Assembly: GCA_014841835.1 (NCBI GenBank)
Contig: JACYUQ010000003.1
Span: 806,001-870,000 of the forward strand
Direction of reading: 5' to 3'
Source of the DNA: Oxalobacteraceae sp. CFBP 13730
GTDB taxonomy: Bacteria; Pseudomonadota; Gammaproteobacteria; Burkholderiales; Burkholderiaceae_D
DNA length: 64,000 bases
Below the pieces are notes generated by a model that had not been told where the DNA came from, did not search any database, and saw only the letters and a program-made list of their open reading frames with translations. The translations under genes were made by a program, and so were the position numbers. Positions 1 to 9,817 of the stretch are shown here, piece by piece (the first letter of the stretch is position 1; every line of letters starts with the position of its first letter).

Positions 1-1
1 G

Positions 2-2572
2 GACGCGAGCGATCCGGCCAAACCTGCGTTGAAGGTCACGCGTCTTCCCGATGCCGACCGTGCCAGCGCGCCCGATCCGCACGCGGGCCACGCTGCCGTC
101 GCCACGCAAGCCTGGCCAACGTGGGACGGCAAGACGGAAACGGTGCGCTACTCCACGCCGGACGCACAGGCGCCGCTACGCCAGTACGTCCAGTCGAGCA
201 CCATGAGCCTGCGCGATCCCGGTCCGCAGCATGTCGCGTACGCCGAGCAGGAAGGCTTGCCGCGCGCCCGCACCGGCAACCTCGCCTTTGACGCGCTGTT
301 CGCGCTGGCCGGCGCCGAGATGCGCCTCAATTCGGTCAGCCAGATCAAGGATGGCAACTACAACGGCGGCAACGCCATCGATTGTGACTGCTTCTCGACC
401 GGCGAGAAGTGGGCGTATGTCTGGACGCGCGACCTGTCGTATGCGGCCGACCTGGGCCTGGCCCTTCTCGACCCGCAGCGCGTGCGCAATTCGCTCGACT
501 TCAAGCTCTCTGGCTGGCGCGCCGGCGTCACGCCGGTGACGCAGATCCCCGCCACGGCGGACGGCCTGCAGATCGTGCAGGACACCGGCAGCGGCGGCAG
601 CTGGCCGGTCAGCACCGACCGCCTGACATGGGCCTTCGCGGCTGAAGAGGCGCTGCGCACGCTGCCGGCTGCCGAGCGCGCTGCGTTCGCCAGCAAGGCC
701 TTGAAGGCACTGTCCAACACGCTCGAGATCGATCGCGTGGCGGCATTCGACGCGGCCACGGGCCTGTACACGGGCGAAGAATCGTTCCTCGACTGGCGCG
801 ACCAGACCTACGCCGCGTGGATCCCGGGCGATCTGGCGTCGATGGCCAGCTCGAAGGCGCTGTCGACCAACGTCGTCATCTTCCAGGCGCTCAAGCTGGC
901 GGCGCAACTGGCGCGCGAACAGCGCGATGCGGCAAAGGCCGCGCGCTACACGCGCTGGGCATCGGCGCTGAAACGCGCGATCAACAAGGAACTCTGGCTG
1001 GCCGACGAAGGCATGTACAGCAGCCTCACCGCCGGTCATCTGGACGGCGCGCCGCTGCACAAGTTCGACTGGCTCGGCCAGGCCCTGGCCATTGTCAGCG
1101 GCGTCGCCGACGACAGGCAGACGGCGTCGATCCTGGCGCGCTATCCGCATGGCCCGATGGGCGCGCCCGTGATCTGGCCGCAGCAGATCGGCGCGCCGGT
1201 GTACCACAACCGCGCCATCTGGCCCTTCGTCACCGCGTACGGCTTGCGCGCTGCGGTGCAGGGCAAGAACGCAGCGGTGGCCGATGCCGCCTACGCAACG
1301 CTGATGCGCGGCGCAGCGGTGAACCTGTCGAACATGGAAAACCTCGAGTGGTTATCGGGCCAGCCACTGCTGCTCGACGAAACCACGCCTTCACTGAGCG
1401 GCCCCGTGATCAACTCGCGCCGCCAGTTATGGTCGGTTGGCGGGTATCTGGGCATGGTGATCGACAATGTGTTCGGCGTGACCGTGCAGGACGACGGCAT
1501 CGCGCTGCGCCCGTTCGTGACGGCCAAGCTGCGGCGAGAAACCTTTGGCGCGACCAACGAGATTGCGCTGCACGGCCTGCGCCTGCACGGCAAGCGCATC
1601 GACGTGGTGCTGCGCCTGCCACCAGCGGCCGAAGGCGACGGCTATCACCGGGTCGAACGCATTCTGTTGAACGGCAAGCAGGTCGGGGACACGCTGCGTA
1701 CGAGTGATTTGCAGGCCGAAAACCGCATCGAGATCGTGCTGGGCAAACTCGTCGCCGGCGCGCAGGGCATCCGCCGCGTGCAGGCCAATCCGTATGAAGA
1801 ATCGTCCGTCACGTTCGGGCCGCGCGAACCGGTGATCGAGGCGCTGGCGCGTGCATCGTCCGGCGCCGTGGGGTTGACGATCGGCGCGAATGGCAATGCG
1901 GCGGGCGTGACCTACCGTGTCTACCGCGATGGCAAACTGGTTGCCGACAAGCTGCCGGCCGGCGCCTGGACCGACGACAAGGCTGGCGTGGCGTCGTGCT
2001 ATGCGGTGGAGGCGCGCTTTGCCGACAGCGGCAATGTCAGTCACCACAGCCAGCCGCGCTGCATCGATGGGGTTGCTGGCAGAGGCGTCGACATCGGCGT
2101 GACCGACCCGCGCGTGACGTCGAACCTGACGACCACGGCGCCGGATGCACGCTTTTCACTACCCGCGATCCGCGACTGGGGCCGGCCGCAAGACCGCTTT
2201 GCGGTGGACGGGATGCGCGTCGAAAGCGCAGGCGATTACCGGGTTCAGGTGCGCTATCACAATGGGGCGAACCAAGTGAATCTGGGGATCAGCGGCGGCG
2301 TAAAGTGGCTGGCATTGAAGAATGGCGCTGGCAAGGTTGTGGCCCAGGGCGTGATTCAGTTGCCGCATGCGCCGCTGTTCAAGGGCGCGACGCCCACCGT
2401 GTATTCAACGCCGCTGGCCGCGCGCCTGCAGGCCGGCAGCTACCGCCTCGAGATGACGGACTTCTACAATATGAGCTACCTGGAAAGCAACCGCACCTTC
2501 ACGGGCGCCGGTGGCGCCGAACCGGCCAACCGGTTCGACATCCATGGCGTGCGCTTGCTGCGGGTGAAATAA
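2..2572 (+). CDS. Six-hairpin (alpha/alpha barrel) glycosidase-like protein, 5' truncated
   Basis: The reading frame is open from the first bases of the window, so the true start lies to the left; 856 residues are visible. The first ~550 residues look like an (alpha/alpha)6-barrel glycoside hydrolase of the glucoamylase/debranching or rhamnosidase type: Trp- and Asp-rich stretches such as WTRDLSYAADLGLALLDP, WPVSTDRLTWA and FLDWRDQTY are typical of that fold. A short FN3-like segment follows (RVYRDGKLVADKL), then a C-terminal beta-sandwich that may bind carbohydrate (DYRVQVRYHNGANQVNLG). The likely role is cleavage of an oligosaccharide in the periplasm or outside the cell, but the signal peptide is off-window and the substrate cannot be read from the sequence. 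A TTG at 29 could serve as a start but nothing supports it. The gene is convergent with the next one. Confidence 0.7.
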   Translation, partial: DASDPAKPALKVTRLPDADRASAPDPHAGHAAVATQAWPTWDGKTETVRYSTPDAQAPLRQYVQSSTMSLRDPGPQHVAYAEQEGLPRARTGNLAFDALFALAGAEMRLNSVSQIKDGNYNGGNAIDCDCFSTGEKWAYVWTRDLSYAADLGLALLDPQRVRNSLDFKLSGWRAGVTPVTQIPATADGLQIVQDTGSGGSWPVSTDRLTWAFAAEEALRTLPAAERAAFASKALKALSNTLEIDRVAAFDAATGLYTGEESFLDWRDQTYAAWIPGDLASMASSKALSTNVVIFQALKLAAQLAREQRDAAKAARYTRWASALKRAINKELWLADEGMYSSLTAGHLDGAPLHKFDWLGQALAIVSGVADDRQTASILARYPHGPMGAPVIWPQQIGAPVYHNRAIWPFVTAYGLRAAVQGKNAAVADAAYATLMRGAAVNLSNMENLEWLSGQPLLLDETTPSLSGPVINSRRQLWSVGGYLGMVIDNVFGVTVQDDGIALRPFVTAKLRRETFGATNEIALHGLRLHGKRIDVVLRLPPAAEGDGYHRVERILLNGKQVGDTLRTSDLQAENRIEIVLGKLVAGAQGIRRVQANPYEESSVTFGPREPVIEALARASSGAVGLTIGANGNAAGVTYRVYRDGKLVADKLPAGAWTDDKAGVASCYAVEARFADSGNVSHHSQPRCIDGVAGRGVDIGVTDPRVTSNLTTTAPDARFSLPAIRDWGRPQDRFAVDGMRVESAGDYRVQVRYHNGANQVNLGISGGVKWLALKNGAGKVVAQGVIQLPHAPLFKGATPTVYSTPLAARLQAGSYRLEMTDFYNMSYLESNRTFTGAGGAEPANRFDIHGVRLLRVK

Positions 2573-2582
2573 GCCGGCTGGC

Positions 2583-3557
2583 TCAGGCAGCGTCGCCAGG
2601 TGTGGCGGTGGCTGCCTGTGGCGGCGCCAGCAGCAGCTTGAGCCGTCCTTCCAGCACCCGGAACTCGAACGGCGTCGCCATCTTGCTGACTTCGCCATCG
2701 ACGGCGACTTTCAGGCGCTTGCGCCCGTACAGCGACGGCGTGCGCACGGCCATGCGCTTGAACGAAAACGCCACGACGTCGTCGGCGTTGCCCAGTTTGC
2801 CAAACGCACCGCGCACCAGCAGGCCCAGCAAACCGAGTTTACCCATCGGCTTGGGCGCCAGCGCCGCCAGCTGGCCATCTTCGACCGCATCGGTCAATTG
2901 CTCCATGCCGACCTGTTCCATCTGCAGCCGATTGTTCCCCACGAACAGCGTCGTGGTGCGCAAGCGTTGTTCCTTGCCATCGAGCTCGAGCCGGATCTGC
3001 AGATGGCGGTGCGCCCGCAGCGCCATCTTGATGGCCGAGAGAAACGCGACCACGCGGCTGCGTCCGAACTCGCGCTTGTCGTGCTCGCGTTCTTCAAGCA
3101 GCGCCGGGTACAGGCCAACACTCGCATTGACCAAAAATATCTTGTCGTTGAGCATGCCTACCTGCACCGGCTTGATCTTGCCGCGCAGCAGCGCGTGAAC
3201 AGCCTCGGCCAGGTCTTCCGGAATCCCGTGGGTGCGCCCGAAATAATTAAAAGTACCTTGCGGCAGCACGCCAAACGGACATCCGGCCAGCACTGCCTGG
3301 TGCGCAACCGTGTTGATGGTGCCATCGCCGCCAGCAGCCACCAGCACACCGCCGCTGGCGATGGCCTTGGCCGCCATGTCCTTCGCGATCTGTTCGATGC
3401 GCTCGGGCTCATCCACCACTTCCAGATGGCACACGCGGCCACCGGCGTCCATGACCTCGTTGATCGTGGAGATACGCATCTCGGTTTCGGAATGACCCGA
3501 TCCCGCGTTCAGAACAATGAAGAAAGGAGCGTCAGGTAGCAACTCGGTGGCTGGCAT
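2583..3557 (-). CDS. Diacylglycerol kinase family (YegS/DagK-like) lipid kinase
   Basis: This 324-residue protein carries the DAGK catalytic signature: the nucleotide loop GGDGT (residues ~76-80) followed by GVLPQGTFNYFGR (~96-108), and an N-terminal FIVLNAGSG strand typical of the NAD/DAG-kinase superfamily. Known relatives phosphorylate diacylglycerol, ceramide-like or phosphatidylglycerol lipids at the inner membrane. I chose the ATG at 3557 because homology begins just after it; an in-frame GTG at 3611 would add 18 residues with no domain support, and neither start has a clear Shine-Dalgarno. It ends 10 bp from the convergent glycosidase gene. The exact lipid substrate is unknown. Confidence 0.8.
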   Translation of the reverse strand: MPATELLPDAPFFIVLNAGSGHSETEMRISTINEVMDAGGRVCHLEVVDEPERIEQIAKDMAAKAIASGGVLVAAGGDGTINTVAHQAVLAGCPFGVLPQGTFNYFGRTHGIPEDLAEAVHALLRGKIKPVQVGMLNDKIFLVNASVGLYPALLEEREHDKREFGRSRVVAFLSAIKMALRAHRHLQIRLELDGKEQRLRTTTLFVGNNRLQMEQVGMEQLTDAVEDGQLAALAPKPMGKLGLLGLLVRGAFGKLGNADDVVAFSFKRMAVRTPSLYGRKRLKVAVDGEVSKMATPFEFRVLEGRLKLLLAPPQAATATPGDAA

Positions 3558-3791
3558 CGCAGGGTCGATTCGGTGAAGGATGGTTGATCGAAATTGCAGC
3601 CATCGTATCACCGGCGTTGCCGGCGCTAGGTGCGTTATTCAACCGTCGCGTGCAGGCGCCAGGGCGGCGCGCGAAGCAGTCTCCAGCGATGAAAGTGGCG
3701 CATACCAGGATCAGCGAAACATTTTGTTGCGCGCACGATTTACTTTTTTACTTTATTTCAAGTTATCTACCTGCCTGTAACGTGACTGGAC

Positions 3792-4523
3792 TCAATTAGC
3801 GTGCCGCGATACTTTTTTTTGCAGATTTTGCAAATGCGAAATTAATTCGAGCAGACCGAGCTCCTGTACCGTTTTTTGAAGGTCCACGCTGGTTTTAATT
3901 GTTGCAATGCCATCGGCTGATTGACCCTTGCACAGTACTAACCAAACCGCTTTGGCATCGCCTGGACTGGATGCGGCTCCCGCCGCCACGAGAATGCTGG
4001 TGATCTTTGCGTATGGCGGTACCGGATTGGACAGGTAATAGGGTTGCGTTACCATGAACGGTATGAAACCGGACGGATCTTCGATCAACTTCGGGTTGCA
4101 AGCCAGCGCGGCTTGCTTCAGCGACAAAATGGAGGCGATCCATGGTGTCATTCCCTTTTCGCCGGCATCATTGATATGAAGCCTGATAAGGTCAGATGTC
4201 AGCAATGCAGAAACAACGTTCGGGTAGCCAAGATAGGCCGCCAGTGTTAGCGGCGACTGACGACCCTGCTCTTTTCCGAGCAGACCAGCCGTCGAACCGC
4301 CCGAGATATATCGGCGTATTTCATCGGCAGCGCTGGCTTCAGCCGCGATCATTTCTTCAGCACTCCCTGTCGTTTCTCCCACTGAGTAAATACGGTCAGC
4401 CAACGATGCGATGACACTGGATGGATCGCGTGCCAGCTCTGCGGCATTCGCAGAGGAAGAAAACGAGAGACATGCTGCCAGTAAAAATGCGTAAACTGGT
4501 CGTGTTCTTCTGGAAGTCGTCAT
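3792..4523 (-). CDS. Secreted hypothetical protein with one ankyrin-like repeat
   Basis: The 243-residue product starts with a clear Sec signal peptide (basic MTTSRRTRP, hydrophobic YAFLLAACLSF, cleavage near SANA-AE). A stretch around residues 89-108 (SPLTLAAYLGYPNVVSALL) reads like one ankyrin repeat helix-turn-helix; the remainder matches nothing I recognise. Its codon usage is less GC-biased than that of its neighbours, which may indicate a more recent or poorly expressed gene. The location is probably periplasmic. It is unlinked to its neighbours, with more than 180 bp on each side. No function can be assigned. Confidence 0.65.
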   Translation of the reverse strand: MTTSRRTRPVYAFLLAACLSFSSSANAAELARDPSSVIASLADRIYSVGETTGSAEEMIAAEASAADEIRRYISGGSTAGLLGKEQGRQSPLTLAAYLGYPNVVSALLTSDLIRLHINDAGEKGMTPWIASILSLKQAALACNPKLIEDPSGFIPFMVTQPYYLSNPVPPYAKITSILVAAGAASSPGDAKAVWLVLCKGQSADGIATIKTSVDLQKTVQELGLLELISHLQNLQKKVSRHAN

Positions 4524-4776
4524 GTGGTCCGATTGATTGGGTTTGATTGCTGCGTAAGCCAGATATTGGATTGAGCGATGAGCTTGGCATCGCTTCCGAA
4601 TGGTACTGCAATGAATGACGAGTGCGCGCCTGAGGATGCCGCACCGGTTCCTGACACCATGCGCGCAGCAACGACCACGGACAGTGCAATCCTACACTCG
4701 AGCCAGCTTCGGGACTATTCGTGCGCTGAAGTTACGTGACTATCATGAGGCTATATTTCATCACGAGGAGATCAGC

Positions 4777-4962
4777 ATGGCCATGCAAAATGAAGACAAT
4801 GACGTCAAGGCAAATCGTGACCAGCAGCGCACGGGTGACGGCGCAGGTAGCGACCCCACCGTGAACAAACCAGCCGAAACTGAAGAACAGCAGGCGACGA
4901 TGCCGCCAAGTGAGACCGACGACGACCAGTATGATCAGGGCACTGTGCGCACCGAGCGCTGA
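4777..4962 (+). CDS. Small acidic hydrophilic protein, 61 aa
   Basis: The ATG at 4777 follows a strong Shine-Dalgarno GAGGAG at 4765-4770. The 61-residue product is rich in Asp, Glu, Gln and Thr, has no hydrophobic segment and no Cys, and looks intrinsically disordered (it ends ETDDDQYDQGTVRTER). An in-frame upstream extension to 4615 has no ribosome binding site and is compositionally different, so I exclude it. Small acidic disordered proteins of this kind are often stress-related, but nothing in the sequence proves a role. Confidence 0.6.
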   Translation: MAMQNEDNDVKANRDQQRTGDGAGSDPTVNKPAETEEQQATMPPSETDDDQYDQGTVRTER

Positions 4963-5058
4963 GCGTCGTCATTCAGAGGCAGTAACCTCATCGTAGTTTG
5001 AGGGCTCCTACCAATGCGCTCTTCGACCACGTAACAGCATCAGGATTGGCAGTAACTG

Positions 5059-5598
5059 TCACCCACCTGGCTCGTCGTCAGCCGTCGGCCAGTGATCGGG
5101 ATCCTGCAGCAGCTGGTACATCACATAGGCATCGATATAGCCCAGGCGCTTGTGGCGAAACGCCTTGGGCAGCGTGCCGACAATCGAGAACCCGAGCTTC
5201 TTCCACAGCCCGATGGCCGGCCCGTTGGTGCTGACCACATGGTTGAATTGCATCGCCAGATAGCCGCGATCGCGCGCTTCGCCCAAGCTGTGCTGGCCCA
5301 TCGCACGGCCCACGCCCGCGCCCTGCGCCGCCGGGCTGACCATGTACGAGGCATTGGCCACGTGATGGCCGCGCCCGACCTGGTTCGGTACCAAGCGGTA
5401 CATGCCCAGCACCCGCCCCCCCGCGCTCACCGCGACAAAACTGGCCACACCCTCGCCCAGACAGTAGTGGTAACCGGCTTCGCGGGACGTCGCCGTGCTG
5501 AAGACATAGCTTTCACCCGCCTCGATATGGGCGCAAAAAATAGTCCAGATCGACTCGAAATCGGCTTCGAGCGCAGGACGGATAACAAGATCTTTCAC
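5059..5598 (-). CDS. GNAT family N-acetyltransferase
   Basis: The 179-residue protein has the GNAT fold. The N-terminal IRPALEADFESIWTIF is typical strand 1/helix 1, and acetyl-CoA binding motif A is visible as VSPAAQGAGVGRAMGQH (residues ~105-121, the Q-G-x-G-x-G/A loop). The later NGPAIGLWKKLGF is the usual motif B helix. It transfers an acetyl group from acetyl-CoA to an amine; the acceptor is unknown. It lies 82 bp downstream of the amidohydrolase on the same strand and may be co-transcribed with it. Confidence 0.85.
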   Translation of the reverse strand: MKDLVIRPALEADFESIWTIFCAHIEAGESYVFSTATSREAGYHYCLGEGVASFVAVSAGGRVLGMYRLVPNQVGRGHHVANASYMVSPAAQGAGVGRAMGQHSLGEARDRGYLAMQFNHVVSTNGPAIGLWKKLGFSIVGTLPKAFRHKRLGYIDAYVMYQLLQDPDHWPTADDEPGG

Positions 5599-5680
5599 AA
5601 CAATCTACAGGAGTGCCGGGACAGGGCGGGCCGCTATTTTGCCTGAAAATACACAGATTATCACGCACTATATTGACATT

Positions 5681-6958
5681 TTAGCTACGGCCGAGGCGGA
5701 AGTCGGCACTGTCCGGGCGCCCCGGCAGATGCAGGCGGCTGGCCGCAGTCGGCGCTTCGGCCACCACCTGGCCGCGCCGCAAGACGAAGCGGCGTGGGGC
5801 GCGCAGGCGGATGGCTTCCACCGTCGAGCCGGCGTCCAGGATCACCAGATCGGCATGGCAGCCGGGCGCCAGACCATAGCCGTCGAGCCCCAGGATGCGC
5901 GCGGGCGTTTCGGTAATGGCCGTAAAGCACGACTGCATCGCTTCCAGTCCAGTCATCTGCGCCACGTGCAGGCCCATGTGCGCCACCTCGAGCATGTCGC
6001 CCGAACCCATGCCGTACCACGGATCGAGCACGCAATCGTGGCCGAAGGCGACATCCACACCGGCCGCCATCAGCTCGGGCACGCGCGTCATGCCGCGCCG
6101 TTTCGGGTAGGTGTCGTTGCGGCCCTGCAGCGTAATGTTGATGAGCGGATTGGCGATCGCCGCTACGCCGCTCTCGGCGATCAGCGGAATCAGCTTGCTC
6201 ACATAGTAATTGTCCATCGAGTGCATCGAGGTCAGGTGCGAGCCGGCCACCCTGCCCTGCAGCCCCAGGCGCTGCGTTTCATACGCCAGGGTTTCGATAT
6301 GGCGTGACATCGGGTCGTCGCTCTCGTCGCAGTGCATGTCCACGCGCAGGCCCCGCTCGGCGGCGAATTCGCACAGCAGGCGCACGGATTCGGCGCCCTG
6401 CGCCATCGTGCGCTCGAAGTGCGGGATGCCGCCGACGACATCGACGCCCATGTCGATCGAGCGCTTCAGGTTCTCGAACGCATTGGCGCTGCGCAGCAGG
6501 CCGTCCTGCGGGAACGCGACCAGTTGCAGGTCGAGGTACGGCGCGACGCGGCGCTTGACTTCCAGCAGCGCCTCGACCGCCAGCAGCCGGTCATCGCACA
6601 CGTCGACGTGGGTGCGGATCGCCAACAGGCCACGCGCCACCGCCCAGTCGCAATAACGCAACGCGCGCTCGATCAGCGCATCCTGGCTCAGCTGCGGTTT
6701 CAGCTCGCCCCACAGTGCGATTCCTTCCAGCAGAGTGCCGCTGCGGTTGACGCGCGGCAGGCCGTAGCTCAGCGTGGCGTCCATATGGAAATGCGCATCG
6801 ACGAATGGCGGGCTGACCAGGTCGCCGGCGGCGTCGATCTCGCGCACGCCCCGTGCAGCCAGTTGCGGCGCCAGCGCCGCGATGCGGCCATGTTGAATGC
6901 CGATGTCGATGCCGGTGCGGCCGTCGGGCAGCGTGGTATTGCGGATCACGAGGTCCAT
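5681..6958 (-). CDS. Cytosine deaminase-like amidohydrolase
   Basis: This 425-residue TIM-barrel metal-dependent hydrolase has the metal-binding HxH in FVDAHFHMDATLSYG (~residues 56-70), the catalytic HCDE segment (DMHCDESDD) and the late GHDCVLDPWYGMG, a close cousin of the GHDxVxDPWYxxG of cytosine deaminase CodA. It probably deaminates cytosine or a related N-heterocycle in pyrimidine salvage, but N-isopropylammelide-type hydrolases share the motifs, so the substrate is open. The ATG at 6958 is preceded by TGGAGT at good spacing; an extension to 7015 has no such support. It is divergent from the phasin gene. Confidence 0.8.
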   Translation of the reverse strand: MDLVIRNTTLPDGRTGIDIGIQHGRIAALAPQLAARGVREIDAAGDLVSPPFVDAHFHMDATLSYGLPRVNRSGTLLEGIALWGELKPQLSQDALIERALRYCDWAVARGLLAIRTHVDVCDDRLLAVEALLEVKRRVAPYLDLQLVAFPQDGLLRSANAFENLKRSIDMGVDVVGGIPHFERTMAQGAESVRLLCEFAAERGLRVDMHCDESDDPMSRHIETLAYETQRLGLQGRVAGSHLTSMHSMDNYYVSKLIPLIAESGVAAIANPLINITLQGRNDTYPKRRGMTRVPELMAAGVDVAFGHDCVLDPWYGMGSGDMLEVAHMGLHVAQMTGLEAMQSCFTAITETPARILGLDGYGLAPGCHADLVILDAGSTVEAIRLRAPRRFVLRRGQVVAEAPTAASRLHLPGRPDSADFRLGRS

Positions 6959-7132
6959 GGTGACTCCATTAAATGGTTGTCCGATTGTAGCAACTGCAGC
7001 GCCGCCGTATGGCAATGCTGCAACGCAATATCACCCGCGCCGAATAAGCGACCGACGTTCATTGCACGGGCCAGGAATCGTGGGTACACTGACTTTATTG
7101 CAGCGCGCCATACTTGATAGATAGGAAACTTC

Positions 7133-7888
7133 ATGACCTCACTCTCCGAGCAGTTGTCCGCAGCACCCAATCATTACCTGACTGCACCGATGAACGCTCA
7201 GCTGACGGTGCTCAATGCCTTGACCACCCAGGCACTCGACAGCGCCAGCCGCATCACCGCGCTGAACCTGTCCACGTCCCAGGAAGTTCTCGAGCGCTCG
7301 GCGCAGACTGCGCGCCAGCTGATCGGCGCACGCGATGCGCGCGACCTCGCTGTGCTGCGCAGCCATGCAGAAGAACAGGTGCGCAGCCTGTTTGCCTACA
7401 GCCGCGAATTGCTCGGCATCGCTGCCGGCGTCCAGCCGTTTCTGGTGCCCAGCGTGACGCCGGCACCAATGGCGGCGCCGGTTGCCGAGATGGCACAGGC
7501 CGTAACCGAAGCCAGCGAAGACGCCTCTGCCACATTGCAGGCAGCGGCCGAGCGCACGATCGAGGCAGTTGCAGCGGCGCCGACGCCGGTTGCCGAAGCC
7601 CCAACGCCAGCGTCAGAGATTGAAACAGCGCCAGCAGCAGACGCTGCACCCCAGCCTGCCCCGGCCATCGAAGCGGTGGCCAGCATGGTGCAGGAACCAG
7701 CGCCCGATGACGCGGCGCTGAATGTCCTGTCGAGTCCTGCTGCCGCCAAGCCCACGCCGATCGCCCAGGCTGCCGGCAACGGCGCCGTCCTGGCCGCAAC
7801 GCCACTGGCGCCAGCAGCCGCACCGATCGAGCGGCGCGACCCGGACGCCCCTGCCACGGCGGCCACGCCACGCCGTCGCCGCAAGTAG
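7133..7888 (+). CDS. Phasin family protein with long Ala/Pro-rich tail
   Basis: Residues 1-~110 match the phasin_2 pattern: amphipathic helices with LNALTTQALDSASRITALN and SQEVLERSAQTARQLIGARD, followed by AEEQVRSLFAYSRELLGIA. Phasins coat polyhydroxyalkanoate granules and control their size. From about residue 110 to the end (251 aa) the protein is a low-complexity Ala/Pro/Glu tail that closes with basic TPRRRRK, longer than usual for the family. An AGGA Shine-Dalgarno precedes the ATG at 7133. A rho-independent terminator follows at 7978-8002, so the gene is probably monocistronic. Confidence 0.8.
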   Translation: MTSLSEQLSAAPNHYLTAPMNAQLTVLNALTTQALDSASRITALNLSTSQEVLERSAQTARQLIGARDARDLAVLRSHAEEQVRSLFAYSRELLGIAAGVQPFLVPSVTPAPMAAPVAEMAQAVTEASEDASATLQAAAERTIEAVAAAPTPVAEAPTPASEIETAPAADAAPQPAPAIEAVASMVQEPAPDDAALNVLSSPAAAKPTPIAQAAGNGAVLAATPLAPAAAPIERRDPDAPATAATPRRRRK

Positions 7889-7977
7889 TGACATGGCGGG
7901 CGTCATAGCCGGAGCGCAGCAGACGAGGGCATCAATCAGGGTGCTGCGCTGCGCCAACTAGGCAAAACGACTACACT

Positions 7978-8002
7978 AGCGGGCTCTGGCCCGCTTTTTT
8001 TT
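7978..8002 (+). terminator. Rho-independent terminator after the phasin gene
   Basis: A perfect 7-bp stem AGCGGGC/GCCCGCT with loop TCTG is followed by eight T residues. It separates the phasin gene from the ABC exporter pair that starts at 8027. Confidence 0.85.
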
Positions 8003-8026
8003 CGGGCGCAACCGCAAGGAATTCGA

Positions 8027-9817
8027 ATGAGTTTGTCCAGGCTGATCGGCGGCTTCGTGCGCCGGCATTGGCAATCCTATGCCTCGTCGGCCGTGATGCT
8101 CGTCGGTGTGGCGATCTGCACGGTCCTCATCCCCCGCAAGGTCGGCGCACTGGTCGACGCGCTTGCCAACAACCGCCTCGGCGAGCAGGAACTCCTGCTC
8201 GGCATCGCTCAGGTCCTCGGCCTGGGTGTGGCCATCTACGTGCTGCGCGTGTGCTGGCGCATCCGCCTGTATTCGGCTGCCTACCAGCTCGGCGTCGAGC
8301 TGCGCACGCGCCTGTATGCACGCCTGGCCGCGCAAGGCCCGGCCTTCTATCAGCGCCAGCGCACCGGCGACCTGATGGCACTGGCCACCAACGACATCGA
8401 TGCCATCGAAATGGCCGCCGGCGAAGCCCTGCTGGCCGCGTTCGACGGCACGCTCACGCTGGTGATGGTGCTCGGGATCATGACACTGGGTGTGGACTGG
8501 CGCCTGGCGCTCGTCGCGCTGCTGCCGTTCCCGCTGATGGGGCTCGCCTTCTGGTACATCTCGACCCACATCCAAAAGGCCGAGGGGGATGCGCTCAAGG
8601 GTTTCTCGAAGCTGAACGACCATGTCCAGGAGTCGCTGTCGGGTGTGCGCACGCTGCGCGCCCTCGGCCTCGAAGCGCGCAGCAGCAGCCAGTTCGGCGT
8701 GCTGACCGCCAATGCGGCCGAGGCCAGCCTCACCGCACAGAAATGGGAAGCGGCCTATGAACCAGCGGTCGGCCTGGCGCTGACTGCCGCCACCGGCCTG
8801 ACGCTGGGCCTGGGCGGCTACCTGGTCTGGCAGAACCAGCTGACGGTCGGCGCGCTGACCAGCTTCACGATGTACCTGGGCCAGCTGATCTGGCCCATGT
8901 TCGCCGCCGGCTGGGTGGTCACGCTGATCGAACGGGGCCGCGCCGGCATGGCGCGCCTGCAGCCGCTGCTCGAGGCGCCGCTGTCGGTCGAAGACGCCGG
9001 CACGATCGACCAGGTGGGCCAGGGCCCGCTGGTGCTCGATGGCGTCACGTTCACGTATGGCGTGAACGGCGCCGGTAAGGACGACGCCGCCGCCGACGAT
9101 ACGGCGCAGGCGCCCGCCCTCTCCGGCGTGTCCGTCACGCTCGAACCCGGCCAGACGCTGGGCCTCGTCGGCCCGACCGGCTCGGGCAAATCGACGCTGC
9201 TGCGCGTGCTGCTGCGCCAGGCGACGCCGCAACAGGGCCAGGTGCGCTGGGCCGGGCAGCCGCTCGACGCCTATCGCTTGAGCGCCCTGCGCAGCGCCAC
9301 CAGCTGGGTGCCGCAAGAGTCGTTTTTGTTCTCGTCCACGATTGCCGAGAACATCGCGCTGGCCCGGCCTGACGCCACGCGCGCCGAGATCGAAGGCGCG
9401 GCGCGCATGGCCGCCATCCACGACGACATCCTGCGCTTCCCGTATGGCTACGACACGCCGGTCGGCGAAAAAGGCATCACGCTTTCGGGCGGGCAGCGCC
9501 AGCGCGTGGCGATTGCCCGTGCGCTGCTGGCCGACAATCCGCTGCTGCTGCTGGACGACGCGCTGTCGGCGGTGGACACCGGCACCGAAACGCGCATCCT
9601 CGATCACCTGGCCGAGCTGCGCCGGGCGCGGCCCGAGCGCGCCGCCATCATCGCCAGCCACCGCCTGTCGGCAGTGGTCGCAGCCGACCATATCGTGGTG
9701 CTGCGCGCCGGGCGCGTGATCGAAGCGGGCACGCACGACGAACTCTTGCTGCTGGATGGCTGGTACGCCAGCCAGTGGCGCTATCAACAACTGGAGGCCA
9801 GCCTTGACGCAACCTGA
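8027..9817 (+). CDS. ABC exporter half-transporter, MdlA-like (degenerate ATP site)
   Basis: The 596-residue protein has an N-terminal six-helix type I exporter membrane domain (~residues 15-310) and a C-terminal ATPase domain: Walker A GPTGSGKST (~382-390), signature LSGGQRQ, Walker B followed by DD in LLLLDDALSAVD, and H-loop ASHRLSA. The Glu that normally follows Walker B is Asp, as in MdlA and other asymmetric heterodimeric exporters, so this subunit probably contributes the degenerate site. The ATG at 8027 has an AAGGA Shine-Dalgarno. It overlaps the next gene and the two should form one heterodimeric multidrug or lipid exporter. Confidence 0.9.
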   Translation: MSLSRLIGGFVRRHWQSYASSAVMLVGVAICTVLIPRKVGALVDALANNRLGEQELLLGIAQVLGLGVAIYVLRVCWRIRLYSAAYQLGVELRTRLYARLAAQGPAFYQRQRTGDLMALATNDIDAIEMAAGEALLAAFDGTLTLVMVLGIMTLGVDWRLALVALLPFPLMGLAFWYISTHIQKAEGDALKGFSKLNDHVQESLSGVRTLRALGLEARSSSQFGVLTANAAEASLTAQKWEAAYEPAVGLALTAATGLTLGLGGYLVWQNQLTVGALTSFTMYLGQLIWPMFAAGWVVTLIERGRAGMARLQPLLEAPLSVEDAGTIDQVGQGPLVLDGVTFTYGVNGAGKDDAAADDTAQAPALSGVSVTLEPGQTLGLVGPTGSGKSTLLRVLLRQATPQQGQVRWAGQPLDAYRLSALRSATSWVPQESFLFSSTIAENIALARPDATRAEIEGAARMAAIHDDILRFPYGYDTPVGEKGITLSGGQRQRVAIARALLADNPLLLLDDALSAVDTGTETRILDHLAELRRARPERAAIIASHRLSAVVAADHIVVLRAGRVIEAGTHDELLLLDGWYASQWRYQQLEASLDAT

